Source: Gammaproteobacteria bacterium (lineage in GTDB: Bacteria > Pseudomonadota > Gammaproteobacteria > Ga0077536). From it: a stretch of DNA of 64,000 bases. The notes under the pieces were generated by a model. It saw nothing but the letters and a program-made list of their open reading frames with translations, did no database searches and was not told the origin of the DNA. How positions within the stretch are numbered: the stretch's first letter is position 1; the number at the start of each line of letters is the position of its first letter. Positions 18,563 to 28,198 of the stretch are shown in pieces. The stretch spans positions 1 to 64,000 of the forward strand of contig SHZM01000004.1 in the NCBI GenBank assembly GCA_009692265.1, given 5' to 3'. Position numbers and translations under genes: made by a program.

Positions 18563-19351
18563 TTAGACCCGACGTCGTTTTAAACAACCGAGAAGGCCCA
18601 GACTGCCTAGCAACAGCGGCAAGGCGGCTGGTAACGGCACTGGTGCGGCTTGGATCGCTTCAAACGAAATGCGATAAACTGCGGTATTCGCGGCCAATTG
18701 ACTGTTGAAAAGATATCCCGCTGCGGTGGTCAGGCCTTTGAACGCCGCTATTTCAGCGAAATTGAACGCGACCACAGAGCCTTGATCAACGCGCAGGCCG
18801 TTCACGCCAACAAATGCCGCGGCCGCCGGATCGAACACCTCGGAGCCGGCGTCCCACACCTCGCGCGCAAGCACTGTGATGCTGTTCACCAGAAGCGCGC
18901 CGTTAGCATCAAACAAACGGTATTCCGTCGGCGAGTCATTTCCGATAAAGAAGTCGTTACTCGGCACGATCATCGCGGCGAACGTAAAGAATGAATTGAT
19001 CGCGGTGTCGATCATGAAAGAGGCTGTACCACTGGCCCCTGGTAATAACGGGCCGGCAGGATTAGGCAAGATCGTCCCAAGCGTGGCGGTGGGATCCGTG
19101 GCGGCAAACGCGGGGAACCAAGCCGCGCCGCCCCCGCCTTCAGCTACCGAAATGATCGGTGCCGTGGCAACCTGACCCAAGTTGAACGCATCGAACACTC
19201 CTTGATGAAAGCCGAACCGCAACGGCGCGAAGCTAACGCTATTCAGCGGCGCTAAATTTTCGATAATGACATTCAGGTTAACAATGGCGGCTTGTGTCGC
19301 TGGCGCGGCGATCGTCACGGCTGCCAGCAACAGAGAACTCGTAGTCTTCAT
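18563..19351 (-). CDS. Spondin-domain protein with VPLPA-CTERM sorting signal
   Basis: A 262-residue exported protein. The signal peptide MKTTSSLLLAAVTIAAPATQA is followed by a spondin_N-like beta domain (about residues 22-215, with NLNVIIENLAPLNSVSFAPL and FNFAEIAAF). The C-terminus VPLPAALPLLLGSLGLLG followed by KRRR is a VPLPA variant of PEP-CTERM: motif, hydrophobic helix, basic tail. Such signals are processed by an exosortase in exopolysaccharide-producing Gram-negative bacteria; no exosortase is in this window. ATG 19351 is chosen over the upstream start because GGAGGG lies 6-12 bases before it and the signal peptide begins there. Confidence 0.85.
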   Translation of the reverse strand: MKTTSSLLLAAVTIAAPATQAAIVNLNVIIENLAPLNSVSFAPLRFGFHQGVFDAFNLGQVATAPIISVAEGGGGAAWFPAFAATDPTATLGTILPNPAGPLLPGASGTASFMIDTAINSFFTFAAMIVPSNDFFIGNDSPTEYRLFDANGALLVNSITVLAREVWDAGSEVFDPAAAAFVGVNGLRVDQGSVVAFNFAEIAAFKGLTTAAGYLFNSQLAANTAVYRISFEAIQAAPVPLPAALPLLLGSLGLLGCLKRRRV

Positions 19352-19468
19352 GGGTGTTTCCCTCCGGAAAAAGTTTTGACATGCAGGCATCGGCACCTCG
19401 ATCGGGTCCGAACTCTCCCACCCTGCAATACGGCTCGGAGGTGAAAAACGATGCGGCGGGCGGCGAAA

Positions 19469-20119
19469 TCAGATCTCGCGGGGTCGCAGCAGCACAGCGC
19501 CGACGAGGGCACCGAGAGCGCCCAATGCGAGGCCGGGAAACAGGTGGTAGAGCAGGATATGGCGCAGCTGATACATACAGGCGAATTGCATGACAAGCGC
19601 AGGCACCGCGCCACTCATCAAACCTAGCAGTGCGCCGGACCAAACACCGTGGAGCGGCCATAGGCGGCGCAGCGCCCAGCACCCAAACAACAAGCCAGGG
19701 ACACTGTAAGCGAGCGTTTCGAGCCAACAATGCGCGCGTTTACCGGCCATCGATGGCACCAGCGCGGGATCAGCAAGTCCATACAAGTAGCAGCCGACCC
19801 ACGCCGCAAGCAAGGTAAGCGGGAGCGCGGCACGGTGCAGCATCGGAGTGGTCGTAGAAATTCCGCTGCGAAACGCCGCCACTCCGAGTGCCACGATTGC
19901 AGCGAGACCAGGCAGCGACTCGCCGAGGAATTGCGGTGCAGCGCCTTGTTCAACAAACGCGCCGGGTCGCAAGGGTTCACGGATCAAAATGAGCCCAACG
20001 ACACCTGCGACAAGCAAACCAAGCCACAGCGCGGCCAAGTGCCCGGTTTTGCCGGGCCACGTAACCGGAGGCACTGACGCGGTGAGTTCGGCGATCAGCT
20101 GTTCGCGCGATGGTTTCAT
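19469..20119 (-). CDS. NrsF-family (DUF1109) anti-sigma factor
   Basis: A 216-residue integral membrane protein with about six hydrophobic segments (LAALWLGLLVAGVVGLILI, LAAIVALGVAAF, LLAAWVGCYLYGLA and others), matching the NrsF/DUF1109 family. These proteins hold an ECF sigma factor at the membrane and release it under stress such as metal or chromate exposure. The N-terminus SREQLIAELTASVPPV is typical. The ATG at 20119 overlaps the reconstructed stop of the upstream sigma gene as ATGA, the usual sigma/anti-sigma coupling. Because the sigma gene is frameshifted, the regulation may be lost unless the frameshift is artefactual. Confidence 0.8.
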   Translation of the reverse strand: MKPSREQLIAELTASVPPVTWPGKTGHLAALWLGLLVAGVVGLILIREPLRPGAFVEQGAAPQFLGESLPGLAAIVALGVAAFRSGISTTTPMLHRAALPLTLLAAWVGCYLYGLADPALVPSMAGKRAHCWLETLAYSVPGLLFGCWALRRLWPLHGVWSGALLGLMSGAVPALVMQFACMYQLRHILLYHLFPGLALGALGALVGAVLLRPREI

Positions 20120-20672
20120 ACTGGCAGGCTCTCGCGATCAAGAATTTGGCGGATGACAATTAACGCGCGCTGCAAGCGAGCCTTGGCGGCGCTCTCAGAA
20201 ATGCCAAGCCAAGTCGCTGCTTCGGCTGTGGTGAAGCCACGTATTTCGCCAACGTCACCATTTCGCGATGATCGACCGATAAACGCTCGAGTATCTTGAC
20301 GCCGTCGATTATGCGCAGCAGACGTTCACCATCGTTCGTCGCAGGCGCGCGGGCGGCAAGTGACTCTTTGGTCGTCAGCCAGGTCTGACGTAGACGCAGT
20401 AGATCGATCGTCTTGTGGCGGACGACTGTAAACATCCACGGCCGAAATAAGCGGCTGGGATCATAGGTGTGACGAGCGGCGTGAATGGCCATCAAACACT
20501 CCTGAACACAGTCTTCAAGTACGTCCATATTGCCGAAGCGCACCCGCAGATAGATCTCGATCGCGGCCCCGATCTCGCGCAACAAATCTCCATAGGCCTC
20601 CTGATCGCCACGTTGTGCGCAGGCCATCCAATGCGCCCAGCGACCCTCGTCTTCCAAGTAGGTTTGGTTCAC
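20116..20672 (-). pseudogene. ECF RNA polymerase sigma factor, frameshifted in region 4
   Basis: An ECF sigma factor. Region 2 is visible as DVLEDCVQECLMAIHAARHTYDP and FRPWMFTVVRHKTIDLLR. After HREMVTLAKYV the annotated frame degenerates, but the next frame reads FTTAEAATWLGISESAAKARLQRAL, the region 4 helix-turn-helix, and ends exactly at a TGA overlapping the NrsF start. Restoring one G (GTGGCTTC to GTGGGCTTC) repairs a protein of about 185 residues. This is a single-base loss in a short G run, so either a real mutation or an assembly error. The partner anti-sigma gene is intact. Confidence 0.85.
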
Positions 20673-20827
20673 TCGTCAGGGATCTCGTCGCGCTCCATAG
20701 CCCTCAATACGGTCGACTCACCGGTTTCGATGCCGGGCTTAGAAAATTCATGCGATACGTAATCCACGGAGAGCTTTCTTTGCGGTGGGATGTGGAGATT
20801 TATTGGCGGGAGACGTTGCTCCTGCCA

Positions 20828-20850
20828 ACCCTCTCCCGCGTGCGGAGAGG
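20828..20850. terminator. Hairpin after the D-aminoacylase stop
   Basis: CCCTCTCC and GGAGAGGG form an 8-bp stem with a 7-base loop, 11 bases beyond the minus-strand amidohydrolase stop. No T run follows in the transcript direction, so it could be a REP-like hairpin instead of a terminator. A similar CTC/GAG hairpin lies near 57480-57502 beyond the phoU stop. Confidence 0.4.
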
Positions 20851-20861
20851 GTGCGATCAGC

Positions 20862-22574
20862 TTAGCCGTGGGCCGCGCGTCCCAGCGGACCACGGGCAAG
20901 ACGCCCGGGCAATGCGCCAGTATGGCGGGTGCCTTCCAACATGACTTGGCCATTCACCACCGTATAGCGGATCCCGGTCGACTTTTGGATCAAGCGTTTC
21001 GCGCCGGCCGGCAAGTCGTGTACGACTTCGGGCATTAACGGCGCGATGGTCGCGGGGTCGAACACCAGGAGATCCGCATTCATGCCTTCGCGGATCAACC
21101 CGCGATCGTGCAGGCCCCAGGCGGTGGCTGTGTCATAGGTCACGAGCCGCACCGCTTCTTCCAACGTGAACTCCTGCTTCTCGCGCACCCAATGGCTCAT
21201 CAAATGCGACTGCAGGGAGGAATCCATGATCTGCGCAACATGCGCGCCGGAGTCCGAAAACGTCACGACACTGCGCGGATGCCGCATCATCTCCAAAGTG
21301 TCGTCTTGATCTTCGTTCGCCAACGGCTGGCGGAAAAATACTTTGAAGTCGCGTTCAAGCGCGATATCGATCATGGCCTCCGCCGGATGCACGCCGCGCT
21401 GGCGTCCGACTTCGTCCATCCGTTCTTCGTCGCCGATGCCGTTGAATAACCATACCCACTCCCATTCAGGTGGCCGCGCTTCCGCACCGACAATCGCGGG
21501 GCCGTCATAGGGGCGGGTTGCAACTTCTAGCAGGCGTCGCCGCCACTCGGGATCGCGAAGCAATACTTTTTGCTCGGCCAGTGGTTTGGCGCGGAGATCC
21601 TTCCACACGTCCCAATTATCGAACGCGGTGTAAGTCTCGAACGACAATAGCGTCGACAGCGAGCGGCTATGGCATTGCACAAAGATGCGTCCACCTTCTT
21701 TCGCCGCGCGATTAGCGACTTCGTAGAATGGCCGCCAGATATCCGGCGCGATGCGCGTGCTGAACATGCCGTAAGTCAACGGCCGACCGGATTCGACACT
21801 GAGTTCAGTGAGTCGATCGAAATAATCTTGTTGGCGTTCGGGTCTGCGTCCCGGGGTTTCACTCGCGATCTCAAAAATCCCAGCGCCGGTTTCGCCCATC
21901 GCATTAACTAACCCGCGCACTTCGTCCCAATCCGCGACCCGACTCGCCACCGGGCGATCGTCGGAGGTGAGATGGTTGTGGGTACGCGAGGTCGACAGCC
22001 CGATCGCGCCGGCGCGGATCGCTTCGCGCACCTCGTGCTGCATGCGCTTGAGTTCATCCGCGGTCGCCTGCTCGGTAAACGCCCGTTCGCGCATCACGTA
22101 GGTGCGCAGCGCCGAATGCCCGAGGTAGCCGCCGTAGTTGATACCCTTGGGTAGCTCATCGATCACATCGAGAAACTGCGGAAAAGTCTCCCAGCGCCAA
22201 TCAATCCCGGCGAGCATCGCGTCGCGCGGCAGATCCTCGGCGCGCTCCAAGTTCCGAAACACGAAATCGGCGTCCTCGGCCGCGCAGGGTGCCAAGGTGA
22301 ACCCGCAGTTGCCCATGATGGCCGTGGTGACCCCGTGATAGCAGGACGATGAGCCGATGGGGTCCCAAAAGATCTGGGCGTCCATGTGGGTGTGGCCATC
22401 GACGAAGCCAGGGGTGACGGCATGTCCTTCAGCGTCGAGGGTGCGTCCAGCCCGCTCATTGATTCTCCCGATGGTCGCGATCTTGCCGTCCGCCACCCCG
22501 ACATCGGCCGGGTAGGCCGGTGCGCCTGAGCCGTCAACCACCATGCCGTTCTTTATCACTAAGTCGTACTGCAT
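20862..22574 (-). CDS. Amidohydrolase of the N-acyl-D-amino-acid deacylase family
   Basis: A 570-residue amidohydrolase of the D-aminoacylase type. YDLVIKNGMVVDGSG and GHAVTPGFVDGHTHMDAQIFWDP (about residues 45-65, with the HxH metal motif) open the composite beta and TIM-barrel domains. GHSALRTYVMRERA and AGAIGLSTSR are typical of this group, and VVTFSDSGAHVAQIMD holds the catalytic Asp. The C-terminal GLIREGMNADLLVFDP closes the beta sandwich. Relatives deacylate N-acyl-D-amino acids, but many are of unknown specificity. ATG 22574 is chosen, beginning the MQYDLVIKN strand; the ORF track extends 9 codons upstream. It diverges from a second amidohydrolase across about 100 bases. Confidence 0.85.
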   Translation of the reverse strand: MQYDLVIKNGMVVDGSGAPAYPADVGVADGKIATIGRINERAGRTLDAEGHAVTPGFVDGHTHMDAQIFWDPIGSSSCYHGVTTAIMGNCGFTLAPCAAEDADFVFRNLERAEDLPRDAMLAGIDWRWETFPQFLDVIDELPKGINYGGYLGHSALRTYVMRERAFTEQATADELKRMQHEVREAIRAGAIGLSTSRTHNHLTSDDRPVASRVADWDEVRGLVNAMGETGAGIFEIASETPGRRPERQQDYFDRLTELSVESGRPLTYGMFSTRIAPDIWRPFYEVANRAAKEGGRIFVQCHSRSLSTLLSFETYTAFDNWDVWKDLRAKPLAEQKVLLRDPEWRRRLLEVATRPYDGPAIVGAEARPPEWEWVWLFNGIGDEERMDEVGRQRGVHPAEAMIDIALERDFKVFFRQPLANEDQDDTLEMMRHPRSVVTFSDSGAHVAQIMDSSLQSHLMSHWVREKQEFTLEEAVRLVTYDTATAWGLHDRGLIREGMNADLLVFDPATIAPLMPEVVHDLPAGAKRLIQKSTGIRYTVVNGQVMLEGTRHTGALPGRLARGPLGRAAHG

Positions 22575-22673
22575 TGCCGTGCTCCGCGTAATTTGCTGCA
22601 AGTGCAGAGCCTAACAACTCTGCGGCGCTGGGCAAGGGCCACGTGCTAGGCTTGTGGTCCTGGAGGATCAGCA

Positions 22674-23834
22674 ATGACGACTTATTCCATCATCGATGTC
22701 GATACCCATGTGACCGAAGTGCCCGATCTGTGGTCGAAACGGGTGCCGGCCAAAATGCGGGACGCCGCCCCCCGCGTCGAAACAGACAGCGCCGGCCGCG
22801 CGTGGTGGTGGCTCGGCCAACACCGAATCGTCTCGGTCGGCCTGACCGCCACTGCGGGGACGGGTGACTTTAAACATCCCCCGAAAGGTTACGACGACAT
22901 GCATGCGGGTGCCTTTGATCCGCATGCGCGCTTGAAATACATGGACGACATGGGCATTTGGGCGATGGTCCTATACCCCAATGTCGGCGGCTTCGGTGCG
23001 CAGGATTTTCTACGGCTCGGCGATCCCGAACTCATGCTTACCTGTGTGCAGGTCTACAACGATTGGCAAACCGAATGGGCGGCCGCCGATTCGCGCCGCT
23101 TGTTGCCGATCACCTCCACGCCCTTTTGGGACGTGCCGGCCGCCGTTCGCGAAATACGGCGCTGCGCGGCGATGGGACATAAAGGGATCTTGTTCACCGG
23201 CGATCCGCAGTCGTTCGGCCAACCGATCCTCGGCGATCGCCATTGGGACCCACTGTGGGAAGTCGCGGTTGAACTCGATTTGCCGGTGAGCTTCCACATC
23301 GGCTCGGGGAACATGGAAAGCGGTTTACTCCGGGACAAGATTAAAGGTTACGGACGCATGGCGGCGTTCGCCGAAGTCTCGGTGGGTTTGTTTTTGAACA
23401 ACGGCCGCCAGCTCTGCGATCTGCTGATGTCAGGCGTGCTGGCACGCTTCCCGAAAATAAAGTTCGTCTCCGTGGAAAGCGGTATTGGCTGGGTGCCGTT
23501 CGTGCTCGAAGCGCTCGATTATCAGTTTCTCGGGAACCACGTCGCCGACGATCGCCCGGAATTTGATCGCCTACCGTCTGAATATTTCGCGAAAAATATC
23601 TATGCCTGTTATTGGTTCGAGCAAACCGCCCCGCGTCGACTGCTCGATAAAGTAGGGGTCGACAACATTCTGTTTGAAACGGACTTCCCACATCCGACTT
23701 CGTTATTCGGCGACGAGGTGCATGCTCGTATCGCCAGCGGCTTGGATGACTGCGATGAAAACACCCGCCACAAGATCCTGTGGGGAAATGCACAGAAGCT
23801 CTACAAGGTCACGCCACCTGACGCCGCAATTTAA
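22674..23834 (+). CDS. Amidohydrolase_2 family metal-dependent hydrolase/decarboxylase
   Basis: A 386-residue TIM-barrel protein of the amidohydrolase-related family that includes ACMSD and gamma-resorcylate decarboxylase. [20 protein letters not shown] gives the first metal motif as D-x-D-x-[13 protein letters not shown] carries the barrel His, [19 protein letters not shown] another conserved block, and [14 protein letters not shown] the catalytic Asp. The group occurs in several copies in organisms that break down aromatic or polycyclic compounds. The enoyl-CoA hydratase gene follows after 16 bases, so the two are likely cotranscribed. Reaction unknown, with hydrolysis or decarboxylation both possible. 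Confidence 0.85.
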   Translation: MTTYSIIDVDTHVTEVPDLWSKRVPAKMRDAAPRVETDSAGRAWWWLGQHRIVSVGLTATAGTGDFKHPPKGYDDMHAGAFDPHARLKYMDDMGIWAMVLYPNVGGFGAQDFLRLGDPELMLTCVQVYNDWQTEWAAADSRRLLPITSTPFWDVPAAVREIRRCAAMGHKGILFTGDPQSFGQPILGDRHWDPLWEVAVELDLPVSFHIGSGNMESGLLRDKIKGYGRMAAFAEVSVGLFLNNGRQLCDLLMSGVLARFPKIKFVSVESGIGWVPFVLEALDYQFLGNHVADDRPEFDRLPSEYFAKNIYACYWFEQTAPRRLLDKVGVDNILFETDFPHPTSLFGDEVHARIASGLDDCDENTRHKILWGNAQKLYKVTPPDAAI

Positions 23835-23850
23835 CAATAGGAGAGCCACC

Positions 23851-24639
23851 ATGAAAAAACCGACGCTTGAGGAATATTCAAAAAAATACGAACACATTAA
23901 TTTTCAACGCGACGACGGCATCCTGCAGGTCACGATGCACAGTGATGGGCAGGATCTCGTGTGGGGTTTCACCCCGCACGAGGAACTCGGTTACTGTTTC
24001 GCGGATATCGGCAACGATCCCGAAAATAAAGTCATTATCTTCACCGGCTCAGGGAGCACTTTCATTCACAAGGAAGAGCTCGGCGGTGGCAAACCGGATG
24101 CGAAAATCTGGGGCGAACATGTCTTACCGGATGCTAAGCGCCTGTTGATGAATTTGCTGGAAATTCAGGCGCCGATGATCGCCGCGATCAACGGGCCAGC
24201 TACCGTGCATGCGGAACTTGGACTGTTGTGCGACATTGTGCTGTCCGCTGATCACGCGATTTATCAGGATGCGCCGCATTTTCCGAGCGGGCTGGTTCCC
24301 GGTGACGGCGTGCATGTGATCTGGCCGCTGTTGTTAGGCTTGAATCGCGGCCGCTATTTCTTGATGACGGGGCAGAAGCTTTCGGCGAGCGAAGCGTTCA
24401 ACCTCGGTGTCGTCAACGAAGTGATGCCGCAGGCGCAGGTACTGCCCCGGGCCTGGGAACTCGCCCGACTCGTCCGCCAGCGCCCTCCGCTGACGGTGCG
24501 TCTGACCCGCGAGGCGATGCTGATCCAACTCAAACGCGCGATGCTCGATCAACTGCCCTATGGCTTGGCGCTTGAGGGGTTGGCAGCGGCGGATTATTGG
24601 CCGGACAAATTTGCAGGGACCGATATTTCGAAGAAGTGA
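23851..24639 (+). CDS. Enoyl-CoA hydratase/isomerase family protein
   Basis: A 262-residue crotonase-fold protein. After the N-terminal [20 protein letters not shown] come [56 protein letters not shown] (oxyanion-hole region) and the trimerisation part [25 protein letters not shown]. The usual catalytic Glu pair is not obvious, so it may be a divergent hydratase, isomerase or hydrolase. ATG 23851 is preceded by AGGAGAG, choosing it over the ORF-track start. It lies 16 bases after the amidohydrolase and ends at a strong hairpin. Confidence 0.85.
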   Translation: MKKPTLEEYSKKYEHINFQRDDGILQVTMHSDGQDLVWGFTPHEELGYCFADIGNDPENKVIIFTGSGSTFIHKEELGGGKPDAKIWGEHVLPDAKRLLMNLLEIQAPMIAAINGPATVHAELGLLCDIVLSADHAIYQDAPHFPSGLVPGDGVHVIWPLLLGLNRGRYFLMTGQKLSASEAFNLGVVNEVMPQAQVLPRAWELARLVRQRPPLTVRLTREAMLIQLKRAMLDQLPYGLALEGLAAADYWPDKFAGTDISKK

Positions 24640-24656
24640 CCCTGTGATAATAAAAG

Positions 24657-24706
24657 CCCCCGAGGCACGGAAATATCCAAGGCGATATTCTCCGTGCCTC
24701 GGGGGG
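24657..24706. terminator. Strong bidirectional terminator hairpin
   Basis: CCCCCGAGGCACGGA and TCCGTGCCTCGGGGG form a perfect 15-bp stem, with a further short pairing (AATATC/GATATT) inside the loop. It sits between the stop of the enoyl-CoA hydratase (24639) and the stop of the flavin monooxygenase (24715). It is preceded by an A-rich stretch that becomes U-rich in the minus transcript. This fits a shared terminator. Confidence 0.85.
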
Positions 24707-24714
24707 TTAGCTTT

Positions 24715-26343
24715 TCAACGACTAATCGCGAATCCCGCATAGCCCTTCGCGGCGACTTGACTACATTTCTCGACATACGGCGGTACCCCGATATAGGGCA
24801 TAAAGATTCGCGCCTTGCCCGGAATATTCGCGCCCAGGTACCAAGAACTGCAATTCGGATAAAGCGTGGTGTGCGCGACCTGATTAACGTGCTCGACCCA
24901 TTCGTCCTCGGCCGGCACGGTAGCGTCGATCTCGCGTGCGCCCTGCGCCAGGACATACGCAATGCAGTCGGTGATCCAGTTCACATGCTGTTCGATCGTC
25001 GGCAGCATATTGGAAAGCACCGAAGGACTGCCCGGTCCAGAGATCGTGAATAAATTCGGAAAGCCAGCTGAAGCGAGCCCCAAATACGTGCGCGGACCGG
25101 CTGCCCATTTATCCTTGAGCCGCTGTCCAGCGCTGCCGCGAATGTCGATCTTGTCCAGCGCCCCGGTCATCGCATCGAAACCGGTGGCGAACACCAAGCA
25201 CTCGAATTCGTAGTCCTGTTCCTCGCTACGTAGCCCTAAGGGTGTGACTGCGGTGATAGGTGAGGCGCTAACCTCCACCAGGCTCACATTCGCGCGGTTG
25301 AACGTTTCGTAATAGCCCGTATCCAGGCACAGTCGCTTGCAACCGACGATCTGCCGTGGCAGTAACTTCGCCGCGACACCCGGGTCTTGCACGATGGCGC
25401 GGATTTTCTCACGGATAAATTCCGCGGCGGTTTCGTTGGCGGATTTATCAATCAAAATATCGCCGAAGGCGGCGAGGAAACCGAGTTTACCCTCCTGCCA
25501 GCGTGCCTCATATTCGGCGGTTCGAACCTCATCGGACACCTTCAGTGCGGGAGTCTCATTCTGCCGAAAGTCGACTCCGAATGGCTGGCGCCAATTGTTC
25601 GCGCGATATTCGTCGTAGTGCTGCTTAATTTCGCGTACGAACGTGGGTTCTAGCGGGGCATTGCGCGCCGGAATCGAATAGCTCGCGGTGCGCTGAAAAA
25701 TCGTGAGGTGCCGCGCTTGTTGCGCGATTAACGGAATCGATTGGATAGCCGAGGAACCGGTACCGATGAGACCGACGGTTTTATCCGTAAAGTCCACGCC
25801 CTCGTGCGGCCAATGCCCGGTGTGGTAGGTCACTCCGGTGAAACTCTCAAGGCCGGGAATCCTCGGCAGATTCGCGGAGGACAAGCAGCCGGTCGCCATC
25901 ACACAAAAACGCGCGCTGACCGCCTCACCTGAATTCAGTTGGAGATCCCAGCGACTGCTTGCCTCGTCATAATGAGCCGCGAGCAGTTTGGTATTGAATT
26001 GAATGTCGCGGCGCAGATCGAAACGATCGGCAACGTGATTTACGTAGCGCAGGATCTCCGGTTGAGTCGCGTAGCGCTCGCTCCATTCCCATTCCTGCTG
26101 CAGCTCGGACGAAAACTGATACGAGTACTCCATGCTCACCACGTCGCAACGCGCGCCGGGATACCGGTTCCAGTACCAGGTGCCGCCAGGACCGCTGCCT
26201 GCTTCGAACGCGCGAACTTTCAAGCCCAGATTACGTAATCGATGCAGCATGTACAGACCGGCAAAGCCGGCACCGATAACGACCGCATCGTACTCACGGA
26301 CATTATTTACGCCGGCGTTGGCTGGTTCAACTTCAGAAACCAT
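24715..26343 (-). CDS. Flavin-containing (Baeyer-Villiger type) monooxygenase
   Basis: A 542-residue class B flavoprotein monooxygenase. VVIGAGFAGLYMLHRL (about residues 20-36) is the FAD Rossmann motif and GGTWYWNRYPGARCDVVSMEYSY the following FAD-contact block. The BVMO fingerprint FxGxxxHTxxWP is present as FTGVTYHTGHWP, and VGLIGTGSSAIQSIP is the NADPH Rossmann motif. The late FATGFDAMTGALDKIDI and GFPNLFTISGPGSPSVLSNM also match cyclohexanone or phenylacetone monooxygenase relatives. Predicted to insert oxygen next to a ketone using NADPH and O2. It is monocistronic, diverging from DUF1272 and cupin genes after a short gap. Substrate unknown. Confidence 0.92.
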   Translation of the reverse strand: MVSEVEPANAGVNNVREYDAVVIGAGFAGLYMLHRLRNLGLKVRAFEAGSGPGGTWYWNRYPGARCDVVSMEYSYQFSSELQQEWEWSERYATQPEILRYVNHVADRFDLRRDIQFNTKLLAAHYDEASSRWDLQLNSGEAVSARFCVMATGCLSSANLPRIPGLESFTGVTYHTGHWPHEGVDFTDKTVGLIGTGSSAIQSIPLIAQQARHLTIFQRTASYSIPARNAPLEPTFVREIKQHYDEYRANNWRQPFGVDFRQNETPALKVSDEVRTAEYEARWQEGKLGFLAAFGDILIDKSANETAAEFIREKIRAIVQDPGVAAKLLPRQIVGCKRLCLDTGYYETFNRANVSLVEVSASPITAVTPLGLRSEEQDYEFECLVFATGFDAMTGALDKIDIRGSAGQRLKDKWAAGPRTYLGLASAGFPNLFTISGPGSPSVLSNMLPTIEQHVNWITDCIAYVLAQGAREIDATVPAEDEWVEHVNQVAHTTLYPNCSSWYLGANIPGKARIFMPYIGVPPYVEKCSQVAAKGYAGFAISR

Positions 26344-26425
26344 CGAGGTTCACCATCTGGGTTGTTAGCGCGATCTACGGCGGGCTGCGATAAAGCGATT
26401 TAGGCTCACGCCGAATTTACAATTA

Positions 26426-26674
26426 TTAAGCTGAAGTAGGGCAGCCTTGTGGTTTATAGACGCGAGCGCGCGACGGAGGATTGTTCGCTAGTTTGGCGAC
26501 CGGTCGGATCGGACGGACAACGAGCTCGCCGCCGCAATTCGGGCAAAGACCGCCTAACAACGTCTCGCTACAAGTCGCGCAGAACGTGCATTCGAAGGAA
26601 CAGATCCGGGCTTCGCGCGAAGCGGGTGGAAAATCCTTATTACAGCATTCACAATTAGGGCGAAGTTCTAGCAT
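26426..26674 (-). CDS. DUF1272 small cysteine-rich protein
   Basis: An 82-residue protein of the DUF1272 family. MLELRPNCECCNKDFPP, ARICSFECTFCATCSE and LCPNCGGELVVRP contain eight or more paired cysteines, pointing to zinc binding. Length and order match the family, whose function is unknown. ATG 26674 gives the conserved MLELRPNCE start; the ORF-track start is 11 codons earlier. It is unlinked to its neighbours by spacing. Confidence 0.9.
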   Translation of the reverse strand: MLELRPNCECCNKDFPPASREARICSFECTFCATCSETLLGGLCPNCGGELVVRPIRPVAKLANNPPSRARVYKPQGCPTSA

Positions 26675-26881
26675 CGACGGATCCTCCGACTTCAGCAAAA
26701 ATCGCAACTATTAAGTACGGCTACTGGTGGCCAGTATAGACAGGCCAGGATCACGATCGCCACATCGCCAAGCCGTGTGACCTGGGTTGGGGTTTGCCCA
26801 GGGCGGCATAGCGCCCCATAATCTCCTCGGCGCGACTGTACCTTGAGTCGGCCTGCAACCCTACGCGAGATCGAATTACCG

Positions 26882-27385
26882 ATGCAACTTCTGAAGTTCA
26901 TTGCCCTCGGAGCCTTACACTTTGCTTTTGCCTGGAGCGCGGTGAGCGTGAACGCTGCCGAGCCTGGCGCCACTCCAGCAGCGAGTACCAGCATGAAAAT
27001 CACCACGTTCTACGCAACTGATTCCGGCGATTCGCGATTCCGGGAGATCGAAATTCCGCTTTCAGCCTCACGCGACGATGGCTTCGGCCACACACTTCGC
27101 CTGTCGAATCCGTATGCCTCCCCGAACGTGCAATTCATCGAACTTCCCGCCGGCATGGATCAAGATTGGCATAACGCGCCGGCGCGGCAGTTAGTCACCG
27201 TGCTTACAGGAACCATCGAAGTGGAGACCACGGACGGCGTGCGCAAACAATGGCGCGCTGGCGACACGTTTTTACCTGCCGACGTCACTGGCCGCGGTCA
27301 CCGCACCCGTTGTATCGATGGCGCGGTACGGCTGCTGTTCGCGCCGTTACCGGAAGGCTTCAATCTTGATACCTGGTCGACCTGA
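26882..27385 (+). CDS. Exported cupin-domain protein
   Basis: A 167-residue protein with a signal peptide (LLKFIALGALHFAFAWSAVSVNA) and a single cupin-like beta barrel. FIELPAGMDQDWHNAPARQLVTVLTGTIEVETTDG corresponds to the first cupin motif, with fewer His ligands than usual. WRAGDTFLPADVTGRGHRTR is the second. A metal site is possible but incomplete by sight. ATG 26882 is chosen because the signal peptide begins there. Function unknown; periplasmic location inferred. Confidence 0.7.
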   Translation: MQLLKFIALGALHFAFAWSAVSVNAAEPGATPAASTSMKITTFYATDSGDSRFREIEIPLSASRDDGFGHTLRLSNPYASPNVQFIELPAGMDQDWHNAPARQLVTVLTGTIEVETTDGVRKQWRAGDTFLPADVTGRGHRTRCIDGAVRLLFAPLPEGFNLDTWST

Positions 27386-27431
27386 AAGTCGTGGGCAATT
27401 CTCGAAGCTAACGTACTGAGTCAGAACCCTT

Positions 27432-28073
27432 ATGAGTACAACTGCGCTGCTTGAAAATGAGGCCGGGCAACGGGCCTTGCGCGCGGCAGCGCTCGCGACC
27501 GGCTTAAAGCCAGGCCGGGATCGCTTCTTATTTCTACGCCACGGTCGCACCGCCGGTAACATGACACGAGTCTTTCAGCATCCCGACATCCCCCTGTGCG
27601 ACGAAGGGTTTGGCGACGCCGATGCGGCTGCGCGAAGTCTTAGCGCGGTCGCGTTCGATCACATCTATGCCAGCGACATGGCACGCGCCTGGCTCACCGC
27701 GGGGCGCGTGGCCGCGATGACCAGCAAACCAGTCGCTGTGAAGCTCGCGCTGCGGGAGCGCTATTTCGGCGATCTCATCGGCACGACGAGCGAGGGCATG
27801 GATTGGCGATTCAACCCACCCAACGGCGAGACCATGGATGGATTCATTCAGCGCACCTTGCGTGGGGTCGCCGAACTGCTTACTCCGGGCCCACTGCCGT
27901 TGTTGGTGAGCCACGGTGGAGTGCTGCGCGTACTGTGCGGTGCACTCGATGTGGATCTCGGCTTGGAACTCACCGCCAACGCGTTGCCGCTCGCGTTCGA
28001 GCGTCGCGCTGGCGAGTGGCAGGTGACGGCGTTGATGACGCCTGTCATTCAAACGACCGTGGGTGTCGCGTAG
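27432..28073 (+). CDS. Histidine phosphatase family protein
   Basis: A 213-residue member of the phosphoglycerate-mutase-like histidine phosphatases. FLFLRHGRTAGNMTRVFQHPDIPL has the RHG catalytic motif and its Arg/Asn partners. HIYASDMARAWLTA carries the next conserved Arg, and LPLLVSHGGVLRVLCGAL the second catalytic His. Members dephosphorylate small phosphoesters such as alpha-ribazole phosphate, phosphoglycerate or sugar phosphates; this one cannot be narrowed. It lies 46 bases after the cupin gene in the same direction. Confidence 0.88.
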   Translation: MSTTALLENEAGQRALRAAALATGLKPGRDRFLFLRHGRTAGNMTRVFQHPDIPLCDEGFGDADAAARSLSAVAFDHIYASDMARAWLTAGRVAAMTSKPVAVKLALRERYFGDLIGTTSEGMDWRFNPPNGETMDGFIQRTLRGVAELLTPGPLPLLVSHGGVLRVLCGALDVDLGLELTANALPLAFERRAGEWQVTALMTPVIQTTVGVA

Positions 28074-28198
28074 GCGCAGGCCTACTGGGCTCTTACGTTA
28101 AAACGTAATTGACCTCTCGCATCACGGATCTCAAAAGCCGTTCCGGTCGCATAGCGAAAAGCACGGCGTAATCGCCGTTAACTCAACAATAAATTCCG

